Shown here one piece after another: positions 1-6,776 of a DNA stretch of 16,379 bases. The notes below the pieces were generated by a model, which saw nothing but the letters and a program-made list of their open reading frames with translations, was not told the DNA's origin and ran no database searches. Position numbers and translations under genes: made by a program. This DNA comes from WYEN01 sp049976205. GTDB lineage: Archaea > Thermoproteota > Thermoprotei_A > Sulfolobales > AG1. Numbering within the stretch: the stretch's first letter is position 1; the number at the start of each line of letters is the position of its first letter. The stretch is from NCBI GenBank assembly GCA_049976205.1, contig JBMFIR010000034.1, positions 1-16,379 on the forward strand, given 5' to 3'.

Positions 1-224
1 CCTTTCTCAAGGGGGTTGATATAGATGACATCGAAACCCATCTCTCTCAAAATCTCCGCAGACTGCCGAAGCCAAGCCGTTTTCCCACAGCCCTCAGGAC
101 CATATACCATTTGTACGAATCTAGTTCCCTTCTCAGCCCATTTCTCAACTCTTTTCAAAGCTTGCTCCCTATCTACAAAATCAACCTCTATATTGTCTAC
201 GAATCTCAATCTCACTTTTTTCAT
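1..224 (-). CDS. archaeal P-loop ATPase, N-terminal part (runs off the window start)
   Basis: About 74 codons of the 5' end are present; the rest lies outside the window. The protein begins MKKVRLRFVDNIEV, followed by a VDREQAL element and then a Walker A motif, GPEGCGKT, at about residues 44-51. A short leader with the D-R-E-x-A-L pattern before the P-loop is typical of the archaeal ATPase group PF01637, whose members bind and hydrolyse ATP but mostly lack an assigned cellular role. The ATG at 224-222 is preferred because a good Shine-Dalgarno, GGGAGG (minus strand, within 234-240), lies 9 nt upstream. A TTG immediately before it is possible. No Walker B or sensor motif can be checked here, so the exact subfamily is open. 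Confidence 0.75.
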   Translation of the reverse strand, partial: MKKVRLRFVDNIEVDFVDREQALKRVEKWAEKGTRFVQMVYGPEGCGKTAWLRQSAEILREMGFDVIYINPLEK

Positions 225-233
225 CAACTAATG

Positions 234-281
234 CCTCCCAATAGCTTCCTAGTATGGTGATTCTTGCGGAGCTATAAAATA
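234..281 (-). promoter_or_regulatory. promoter and RBS of the ATPase gene
   Basis: Read on the minus strand, a TATA-like element (ATTTTATAG, within 272-281) lies about 50 nt before the start codon and would place transcription near 250. GGGAGG at 234-240 then serves as ribosome binding site. The arrangement suits a short-leader archaeal transcript. The match is by eye. Confidence 0.4.
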
Positions 282-382
282 ACACATGACCCTATCCCCG
301 CCTCTAGGGTAGGCATAAACATTATTTACGATGTTATACAGTTATTTTAGCTTTTTAAGGCTATTATATATGCCGAAGCTTC

Positions 383-737
383 TCACCTAACTAGTCTAAA
401 CTCCCTCGTTATTTCACCGGGTTTCTTAGCTTCTTTTGGTTCCACATATTCTACCTCCGAACTGGCAACTCGGGTTTCCAGGAACCACAAAGCTGTGAAC
501 CCCCTAGGTGATTAAGAGTGAGCATCTATAGTAATGAGAAGCTCCAAACAGAAGAATGATACCTTCTACTGAAAATAAAACTGACTTCCGCTTTAAAGAG
601 GCTGGAGGCCCGTCCCCTCACCGACTCAGTATCTTGCTTATAGCATAGTTAAGAGCTACCCAATATCTTTTGAGGAGCTCTACAGCCTCCTCAATGTATT
701 GTTTTAGTGGTATGCTGGCTATCTCCCGGGTGTTCAT
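383..737 (-). pseudogene. probable relic of an IS200/IS605-type OrfB (TnpB) transposase
   Basis: On the minus strand a 39-codon frame begins at ATG 737 and stops at 618. It contains PLKQYIEEAVELLKRYW followed by VALNYAISKIL, the basic amphipathic-helix style seen at the N-terminus of crenarchaeal TnpB proteins. After the stop, coding-like sequence continues in other frames (for example GPPASLKRKSVLFSVEG), and a final open segment ends at the TGA at 383-385 with EITREFRLVR. The central RuvC core and zinc ribbon are absent, so this would be an internally deleted, frameshifted copy. The assignment rests on resemblance of the ends only. An unrelated decayed gene is possible. Confidence 0.4.
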
Positions 738-873
738 GTGTGAATGGCTTTATCATGTTCTGGGAATTGTTTATATTGTCTCGCCCGTGTACGTAGATCT
801 TATATCCTGTTCGTGCTCTGTCTTATCCCTCGCTATGCTATAATTAATGCTTATAAGAATAACATATAGTGTT

Positions 874-1186
874 ATGAAGCTTGAGCTAGCCGGTGTTCTG
901 CCAGAATCTATAACAGCTATTATATGGGCTTATAAGGGGGAGACACACTGGCTGTTGCCGCAATGGTTGGTGAATAGGTTCTTTACCTAACTATATAACA
1001 GGTATTGGGCTTATTGTGACAAGCTGGGCTCTCGATCCACCATCTCTTGCCAGTATAGTAATAGTAGAGGTAGTGTCTCTTTTAATACCATATCATATAT
1101 TCAAAGGAAGATTGACACCCGATGTAGCTTTGATAGGGTTGGCAGGATATGTGGGTTTTGCTATATATGTTTTCCACATGATATAA
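874..1186 (+). pseudogene. C-terminal relic of a sodium/calcium exchanger (CaCA family) membrane protein
   Basis: Piecing three frames together gives LAGVLPESITAIIWAYKG, then GGDTLAVAAMVGE, then a hydrophobic stretch containing GIGLIVTSWALD and ending in IYVFHMI before the TAA at 1184-1186. The run S/V-LPE-x-ITAII-A-x-K-G followed by D-x-LAVAAMVG matches the second alpha repeat of CaCA exchangers (typical form: G-TSLPE-x-TS plus D-x-A-GN-x-G-S-N). In that family the Glu of PE and the Asn/Asp residues form the ion path in the membrane. At least two frame changes lie between about 930 and 985, and the first alpha repeat is missing, so no functional product is expected. The frames were read by eye; the family call is moderately sure. 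Confidence 0.5.
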
Positions 1187-1224
1187 TATACATTATAGCT
1201 ATTACAACCATTACAACTAAAAGT

Positions 1225-1243
1225 CCCGCTCTTCTGAGGCGGG
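1225..1243. other. GC-rich hairpin, possible IS200/IS605 right-end remnant
   Basis: CCCGC at 1225-1229 pairs with GCGGG at 1239-1243 around a nine-base loop; the 3' arm continues in extra G residues and then TAGTA. GC hairpins of this kind next to AT-rich sequence mark the ends of IS200/IS605 elements in archaea and also end TnpB guide RNAs. It lies just after the exchanger relic, where a transposon end would be plausible. It could equally be a transcription terminator. Confidence 0.3.
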
Positions 1244-1405
1244 GGTAGTATTCATAGGCTTAGTTTATGTATTCTCTAGCATTTTCGATGATGATAACGA
1301 TGCTCGTGAGTCTCGAGGACCAGCCTCTATTAATACGCTATACATATATTGAGTATATAAGATTAAACCCTGTATCTGAGGTTGTGATAAAATCCATAGC
1401 CCTAA

Positions 1406-1431
1406 GCCCCTCATAAGGAGGTTGAGGGGGC
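1406..1431. other. second GC-rich hairpin in the relic region
   Basis: GCCCCTC at 1406-1412 pairs with GAGGGG(G)C at 1424-1431, with one bulged G and an 11-base loop that itself holds an AGGAGG string. Stable stems stand out in this AT-rich non-coding stretch. It may be another insertion-element end or an RNA terminator; no host gene is visible. Confidence 0.25.
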
Positions 1432-1588
1432 AGGCTAGGCCACGAAAAATTGTGATCCTTAAGCAACTTATTAGATTTATGATAGTTGAGAGAAGATCTG
1501 TTTAAGAGCATAATCAATACTGTCTTGTCCCTCCTGAGGCATTGATGAGGTACTAGATTAGAGTTGAGAAAATAACTGAGGTTCTTAC

Positions 1589-3409
1589 TTACTCAATTTC
1601 AATTCTATAAATCATGAATGGCACATTATTAATCGCTGTGTAGAAGGTGTTGTTAATATATCTCATACTATATTTATAGATTTTGATGGTGGCGGGTTCG
1701 CAACCTAGATCACTTTGTATAATTAGTTGCTCTCCAACAAATGTTTGACCATATATAGCCCATGTAAATGAGACCATACCCATAGCTACTGATGCAAATA
1801 CCGAGGCTAATTTTGATAGATAGATTGCGAGTATAGGACCTAATAATGTTTGTGATATAGATGTTATTATAGCGCCATAATCACGTGAGTAAACATCATT
1901 TCTAATATTAGTATCGGTATAGAATCTTACGCCACATGGAGGGTTTATCGTTGTGTTAAGAAGTTTCCATGTGAGTCCTGCGCCTAAATCACTTAGATTC
2001 ACAGGATCTTGAGCATCAATAGGCAAAATATTAGTGATTTGAGTAGCTGAGTAATTATTATTAGCCTCATATATGGGTATAAAAGTCACTACAGGTCTAA
2101 ATATGTAGTTGCACCACGTAGGATCTATGCACTCCTTATATTCATCAATAAAGAATACATAACCATCTCCCAGCCCTATTAGTCTGGTTGGGAAATATAT
2201 CCAGAGTTTTGCGCTGGTATAACCTGGTGTGATCCCTTCTGATTCCATACCCATATTAGTCTTCGGCTCACTGAAACCCAAGAATATTACCCCAAGTATT
2301 GTTATGCCAATTCTATTTTCAGTATACTGACCAGCGAAGAAACTGAGCGACTCATAATATTTTTTATGATAATTATTTATGACTTGAAGTCCTATGCCAA
2401 AGATTGTGTCTAGTATTACACCTCTCATTTTATCCTCCCAATAATGATATTGATCAATATACCGCCACACTAACTCATCCATATAATTAACACCTAGAGG
2501 CGGATACGCGTTTGGCAAAATATTATTATAGAAATCATTTTTAGCTTCTTCATAGGTGCAAGATGATGGATACACCCACTCAATAGAGAAATGTCTTGCA
2601 AACATGTTCCATGCTTGACCTGCGTGATATTCATCTGGTGTTCCCCGTTGAGCATAAGCTATTCTCTGTAGCCACTCTCTAGGAGGATTATTTTGTTCAT
2701 TATATAGGTCACTCCACCAAATTCTGGTAGAAGGTGTACATGTCCCAGCTAAGCTAATCTCTTTACTATATGCTTTAGCCATCGAAGCATGATCCGCTGC
2801 GGATCCGGAGATGCTGCTTTTAGATCTACTCACTAAAGACTCGATCTCTGAAATCACTCCCGAGATATTCACACAAGAAATAAATGAATTCCTCGAAGAT
2901 AATCTAATTATGGCACCATACCTGAATAAAGCCACAGGATCTTTCTCAGCCTCCTCATAAGCCTTAACTAAACCATAGCCCCTGTCTTTAAAGTAATCCA
3001 CTGAACTATACATTAAATTAGAAAAGCACAAGAAATGATTAGGCGCTGACGAGATAACTCTTATATTTAACGTGGGTAAATTAGTCGTATTCCTAGAAGA
3101 CCATTTCTCAACGACTCTTCTACCATCAAATAATACGGCGGCGGGGCATCTCTTGCTTGAGACTATTGAATGCTCGGAGATAGGCTCCCCTCTCAGAGGA
3201 ACTACTATCGATACTGCTGCAACTCCACCGGGGATCTCTCTTAATATGTCGCAATCAATAACTACAGCAATATTTCTAGATGAACCAATCCCTGACAATG
3301 GTTCAATGTATAAATTGCTCATTAACAGTTGAGGAGTAGCTAATGGAACCATAGAAATGATCGTCAGTAGGAGAATAACTGATATAAGGATGTGCTTACT
3401 CATACTCAC
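1589..3409 (-). CDS. unrecognised secreted ten-cysteine protein, intact copy
   Basis: I do not recognise the family. The 606-residue product begins with an export signal: a basic start, a hydrophobic core at about residues 7-22, and a likely cleavage site near ATPQ (about 24-27). The mature part has a conserved block at 43-105 (core VIDCDILREIPGG), a Ser-rich spacer near 196-210, an aromatic patch RIWWSDLYN near 229-237, and a long hydrophobic Gly/Ala/Ser-rich segment at about 511-555 close to the C-terminus. Ten cysteines (53, 88, 128, 179, 224, 284, 427, 433, 492, 570) are all kept in the adjacent paralog, suggesting disulfides in an extracellular protein. N-x-S/T glycosylation sequons are frequent. 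The start is GTG at 3409 or ATG at 3403; neither has a strong Shine-Dalgarno. The gene is divergent from its broken paralog at 3848-5670. Surface or secreted location is likely; function is unknown. Confidence 0.85.
   Translation of the reverse strand: MSMSKHILISVILLLTIISMVPLATPQLLMSNLYIEPLSGIGSSRNIAVVIDCDILREIPGGVAAVSIVVPLRGEPISEHSIVSSKRCPAAVLFDGRRVVEKWSSRNTTNLPTLNIRVISSAPNHFLCFSNLMYSSVDYFKDRGYGLVKAYEEAEKDPVALFRYGAIIRLSSRNSFISCVNISGVISEIESLVSRSKSSISGSAADHASMAKAYSKEISLAGTCTPSTRIWWSDLYNEQNNPPREWLQRIAYAQRGTPDEYHAGQAWNMFARHFSIEWVYPSSCTYEEAKNDFYNNILPNAYPPLGVNYMDELVWRYIDQYHYWEDKMRGVILDTIFGIGLQVINNYHKKYYESLSFFAGQYTENRIGITILGVIFLGFSEPKTNMGMESEGITPGYTSAKLWIYFPTRLIGLGDGYVFFIDEYKECIDPTWCNYIFRPVVTFIPIYEANNNYSATQITNILPIDAQDPVNLSDLGAGLTWKLLNTTINPPCGVRFYTDTNIRNDVYSRDYGAIITSISQTLLGPILAIYLSKLASVFASVAMGMVSFTWAIYGQTFVGEQLIIQSDLGCEPATIKIYKYSMRYINNTFYTAINNVPFMIYRIEIE
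3098..3163 (-). repeat. 66-nt perfect inverted repeat, copy in the intact gene
   Basis: This block is identical, on the opposite strand, to 4097-4162. It covers 22 codons around SSKRCPAAVLFDG without a single silent change. Flanking shared codons, such as those for PGGVAA, differ at most third positions. Confidence 0.85.
3231..3262 (-). repeat. 32-nt perfect inverted repeat, copy in the intact gene
   Basis: Identical on the opposite strand to 3998-4029. It encodes VIDCDILREIP. Confidence 0.75.
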
Positions 3410-3820
3410 ACTAAATGAATTAATCCCAAAAGATTAAAATTAACCCCTAAGAATACTCCTTCAAATACATATACTTCGTGAGCTTAGATATACGAATATG
3501 ATTTATCATCAGTTTTGATTATTTAAGATAACATAGTTTTGAGCAGTATGATTCTTCTTAATGAATTTATATTTTAATTAACTAGTGAGATGATTATTGA
3601 TCATGGATCTAGCGTGATTCAAAGATCCCGAAATAGTACAGGCATAGAATTTAATTAATTTTTAACACAATGGTTGGTGTAGATCAATGATATGTATCAA
3701 ATTAATAATTCATAGATCATGGAAAATTGTAAACTAACAACATCCTACTGAGGCTAAACGATACATTATTAAAAGAAGTACCGTGACACGAGATAAGAAT
3801 ACATAAGAATTTTAGCTTTC
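3410..3820. other. AT-rich divergent intergenic region, no gene seen
   Basis: This separates the two head-to-head paralogs. No open frame, tRNA or repeat array is evident. The partly repeated strings TGATCATGGATCT (near 3598) and AGATCATGGAAA (near 3714) could be regulatory, but they are short. The region probably carries the two opposing promoters. Confidence 0.4.
3432..3440 (-). promoter_or_regulatory. weak TATA-like element for the intact secreted-protein gene
   Basis: On the minus strand the element reads ATTTTAAT and is centred about 26 nt before position 3411. That would give a transcript with almost no leader before the GTG at 3409 or the ATG at 3403. This agrees with the lack of a Shine-Dalgarno there. 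Confidence 0.3.
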
Positions 3821-3842
3821 TTATAAAACTAGTGTTTTGGTG
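3821..3842 (+). promoter_or_regulatory. TATA box and GGTG ribosome binding element of the second paralog
   Basis: TTATAAAA at 3821-3828 is a good archaeal TATA box. Its centre lies about 24-26 nt before 3848-3851, where the signal peptide frame begins. GGTG at 3839-3842 sits 5 nt before the ATA at 3848. Together they mark 3848 as the place where a start codon would be expected, although the codon there is ATA. Confidence 0.5.
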
Positions 3843-3997
3843 TATCTATAGTCGCTAAATTACTATTATCCATAGTCGTATTATTTCTAATGATAACAGC
3901 CTCTATAACACCTATCATTATACCTGAGGTATTTCAAGAAAACAATATACATGCAAATTATTTTACCTCGGGCAGATCCTCTAGGAATATTGCTGTG

Positions 3998-4029
3998 GTT
4001 ATTGATTGCGACATATTAAGAGAGATCCC
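3998..4029 (+). repeat. 32-nt perfect inverted repeat, copy in the broken gene
   Basis: Partner of 3231-3262. Between this block and the 66-nt block the two genes diverge at silent sites, so there are two separate tracts of identity. Confidence 0.75.
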
Positions 4030-4096
4030 TGGTGGTGTCGCGGCGGTATCTGTAGTAGTTCCTCTGAGGGGGGAGTCTGTCTCTGAGTATGCGATT

Positions 4097-4162
4097 GTCT
4101 CAAGCAAGAGATGCCCCGCCGCCGTATTATTTGATGGTAGAAGAGTCGTTGAGAAATGGTCT
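4097..4162 (+). repeat. 66-nt perfect inverted repeat, copy in the broken gene
   Basis: Partner of 3098-3163. It encodes the same segment of the conserved N-terminal block. Identity stops abruptly at both ends, as expected of a conversion tract. Confidence 0.85.
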
Positions 4163-5670
4163 ACTAAGAATATCAGTCATTTACCAACCATAAATATACA
4201 GATACTGGCCTCTGCACCTAATCACTTAGTCTGTACAGCAAGTCTCTTATACAGCTCAATTGAGTATTTCAGAGATAAAGGTTATGATTTTATGAGCTCT
4301 TACAGACTGGCTGAAAAAGATCCTTTGGCTTTATTCAAGTATGGCGGGATCATTGGTGTTTCTAAGAGGAACACATTTGTCTCTTGCACCAATATTTCGG
4401 GGTTAATATCAGAGATCGACTCTCTCGTGAAGAAGTCGGAAACAAGTAAATTATCATCTCATAAAGAATCTGTCTCTAGAAATCAATATATAGAAAAAAT
4501 TAATCCAATGAGTACCTGTGCACCATATACTCGGATTTGGTGGAGTGATCTATATAATCAACGAAATAATCCGCCTCAGGAATGGTTGCAGAGAATTATT
4601 AATAGAATGCTTAATCAACCGGATCCTAACGTAGCTAAATATGTCTGGAGACAGTTTGCGTATTATTCTTCTATTGAGTGGGTCTATCCCTCTCCACCTT
4701 GTTCTAAGGAGGAGGCTGAATATAATTTCTATAGTGATTATGTATTACCTAGTTTCTACCCACCTACGGGAGTTAACCATATGGACTGGTTAATATGGAA
4801 ATATGCAGGTGATTCTAGCTGGGATTGGAGAGATATAGTATCAGAAGGTACTAAGATAGATACTAGACTTGGGGTCGGGATCGAGGTCATAAATTATGGT
4901 CTCAAAAGATATGGTGTGGTATTTAGTTTCTCGGCTGGTCTATACGCTGAGAACAAAATAGGTATAACCATGTTTGGAGGTATATTTCTGGGTTGGAGAG
5001 AACTTGGCAATCTTTTGGCGGGGATATAGGTCAAATTATGCCATATTATACCTATGCAAAACGCTGGATATATTTACCAACTACATTAGAGAGTGTAGGA
5101 GCCGGTTATGCATTCTTTGTTGATGAATATAAGGAATGCACGGATCCTAATAGGTGCAATTATGTATTTAGACCTATAATAACCTTCATACCTCTATACA
5201 CAGCATATATTAACTACTCAGCAATTCAAATAACAAATATCAACGATCCAGATCCTGTGAATCTAAGTGAATTAGGTAGAGGATTCGAGTGGATACAATA
5301 TTCGCAACGTATTAACTCAGATTGCGGTAAAGAGATATACTATGAAACTAATGTCATAAGTGGTATTATGGGTTCTTACAACTATGGTGCTTTAATATCA
5401 TCACTCGTATATACATGGTTAGGATCTATTCTCGCAGTATATGGATCAACGCTGGCCTCAGTATTAGGGTTAATAGCTATGGGATCGTTCTCATTCACCT
5501 GGGCTATATACGGCCAAACACTTAATCATTTTCAATTAGCTATAGAAACTGCTTCAGTATGTGAACCAGCCACTGTTAACATATATAAATTTAGAATGCG
5601 ATATATCAGTGATTACTATACAGTCATTGGGAACGTCCCATACATGATCATTAGAATCGAAATTATATAG

Positions 5671-5680
5671 ATTTTTTATT
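5671..5680 (+). terminator. T-rich terminator after the second paralog
   Basis: Six T residues (5672-5677) follow directly after the stop codon of the plus-strand paralog, without an obvious stem. Archaeal termination commonly uses such U-tracts. The convergent galT gene ends about 100 nt further on. Confidence 0.35.
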
Positions 5681-5774
5681 TGAAGATATTATTCATAAAC
5701 ACGATTTCTTGATTATATTATGCTGAGTTTTTAGACCCTCAATAATTTTTGCCCATGTACTATGCTAGGATTAA

Positions 5775-6776
5775 TTATTTATCCTCTATATTCTTTTCAA
5801 CGCAATTCTTTACTTCTTCTCTTAGTCTCTGAGCATTTTCTTCTGGTACGTAGTCGTAGGTGAAGTTTCCTCCTCCCATCTCCATTCCGGCTGCATATTT
5901 TAATTTATCTTCTTCTCTCATTAATCCATAGATCTCTATATGCATGTGGTAATACTCATATTTTTCTTTGAATGGTGCTTGATGCATAACCATTATGTAG
6001 GGTGAGGATTTTTTAGTGAATAATCTCTTGAATCCACAAAGAATATTTTTCAGCATGTAGGCTAATTCTCTAAGTTCTTCCTCGCTTAGATCAGTTATGT
6101 ATTGAATATGTCTACGTGGATATATATGTGCTTCGAAAGGCCAGTGACTATAAAATGGCATAAAAGAGATCCAGTGTTTCGTCTCGAGAAGTAGTCTTAC
6201 TTTATCTTTTTCTTCAACTCGTATTATGTCGCAGAAGAGACATTGTTTCATATTCTCAAAGTATTTTCTTGAGTTCTCTAATTCTCTCTCTACTCTACTT
6301 GGTATAAATGGTGTAACATAGATCTGACTATGAGGATGCGTAAGCGACACTCCTATTTCTCTACCTTTGTTTCTGAACCAGAGGAAATACTTGGCATAGG
6401 GCTTGTTCATCTCCTCAGAAACCTTCTCTCTGAGCTTAGTCAAGATTTTAATGATCTGTTCAGTGGGTAAATCACTTAAATCATCAAGATCATGTATAGG
6501 TGTCTCTATAACCACATAGCATTTTCCTACAGCACGCGACTTTTTATAGAAATAATGGGGCTCCGGATCCTCGGCATCTTCTCTCAGCATTGGGTATCTG
6601 TTCTCTAGAATAAGAACATCCCATCCGTAGCCAGTCTCTGGAGCTCCTGGGCAGAACGGGCAGAAATTCTCTGGTTGCCATTGTCTTCTTCTTCTGATAT
6701 CAGATACCATAATCCACTCATTTAGGACTGGATCGTGTCTAAGCTCCATGTAGATTTTGTCATAATCTTTTTTCAT
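5775..6776 (-). CDS. galT: galactose-1-phosphate uridylyltransferase
   Basis: Cytoplasmic Leloir-pathway enzyme that exchanges UMP between UDP-glucose and galactose 1-phosphate through a covalent uridylyl-histidine. The 333-residue length is close to the usual 340-350. The HIT-fold signature is present: THPHSQ at 146-151, with His149 as the expected nucleophile (bacterial enzymes usually have HPHGQ). The likely structural zinc ligands are C39 and C42 (CPFC), H95 (ETPIH) and H147. A second cluster is suggested by H265 (MHQAPF) and H277/H279 (HMHIEI). The start at 6776 overlaps the end of galK by 17 nt, with GGGGGA (6786-6791) as a likely Shine-Dalgarno, so it is translated from the same transcript as galK. 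A later ATG at residue 10 has no such site. No epimerase gene is in the window. Confidence 0.92.
   Translation of the reverse strand: MKKDYDKIYMELRHDPVLNEWIMVSDIRRRRQWQPENFCPFCPGAPETGYGWDVLILENRYPMLREDAEDPEPHYFYKKSRAVGKCYVVIETPIHDLDDLSDLPTEQIIKILTKLREKVSEEMNKPYAKYFLWFRNKGREIGVSLTHPHSQIYVTPFIPSRVERELENSRKYFENMKQCLFCDIIRVEEKDKVRLLLETKHWISFMPFYSHWPFEAHIYPRRHIQYITDLSEEELRELAYMLKNILCGFKRLFTKKSSPYIMVMHQAPFKEKYEYYHMHIEIYGLMREEDKLKYAAGMEMGGGNFTYDYVPEENAQRLREEVKNCVEKNIEDK

Larger units (their letters stand above)
1187..1588. other. non-coding stretch with no recognisable gene
   Basis: Apart from the two hairpins, only short open frames are seen, for example a 21-codon minus-strand frame starting MPQEGQDSID near 1547. 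None is long enough, or similar enough to a known protein, to call. No tRNA T-arm or C/D-box pattern was convincing. It reads like decayed mobile-element or gene sequence. Confidence 0.3.
3848..5670 (+). pseudogene. second copy of the secreted ten-cysteine protein, frameshifted and without a normal start
   Basis: This copy matches the minus-strand gene along its whole length and keeps all ten cysteines, the aromatic RIWWSDLYN patch, the late hydrophobic segment and the end motif (IRIEI). It has two lesions. First, the signal peptide (KLLLSIVVLFLMITASI) is encoded upstream of the first ATG (3890), in a frame with no ATG, GTG or TTG between the TAG at 3830-3832 and 3890. The expected start at 3848 is ATA. 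Second, the reading frame shifts by -1 between about 4990 and 5028: frame one ends GWRELGNLLAGI and stops at 5029, while the matching C-terminus (from about LERTWQSFGG) is in another frame. Joining the frames at 4993 gives the same spacing as the paralog (25 residues from FLG to the shared W). Both halves look otherwise intact, so the decay is recent, or one lesion is a sequencing error. Confidence 0.75.

Noticed and set aside
25..231. Plus-strand open frame of 68 codons at the left edge
   Set aside because: It lies antisense to the ATPase frame with the GPEGCGKT motif and is explained as its shadow.
1285..1560. C/D-box sRNA candidates (GATGATGA near 1290, TTGATGAG near 1543)
   Set aside because: Matching D and internal C'/D' boxes at proper spacing were not found.
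225..1588. tRNA or other stable RNA gene in the long gap
   Set aside because: No T-arm or anticodon-arm pattern was found; the stretch is better explained as relics and hairpins.
3072..3332. Plus-strand open frame of 86 codons
   Set aside because: It is antisense to the conserved N-terminal block of the intact secreted-protein gene; the conservation belongs to the minus frame.
3410..3820. CRISPR or tandem repeat array in the AT-rich intergenic region
   Set aside because: Only short imperfect similarities (GATCATGGA-like strings) occur, with no regular spacing.
4985..5030. Programmed -1 frameshifting in the second secreted paralog
   Set aside because: No in-frame slippery heptamer or clear downstream stem is present, the intact paralog needs no shift, and the gene also lacks a normal start.
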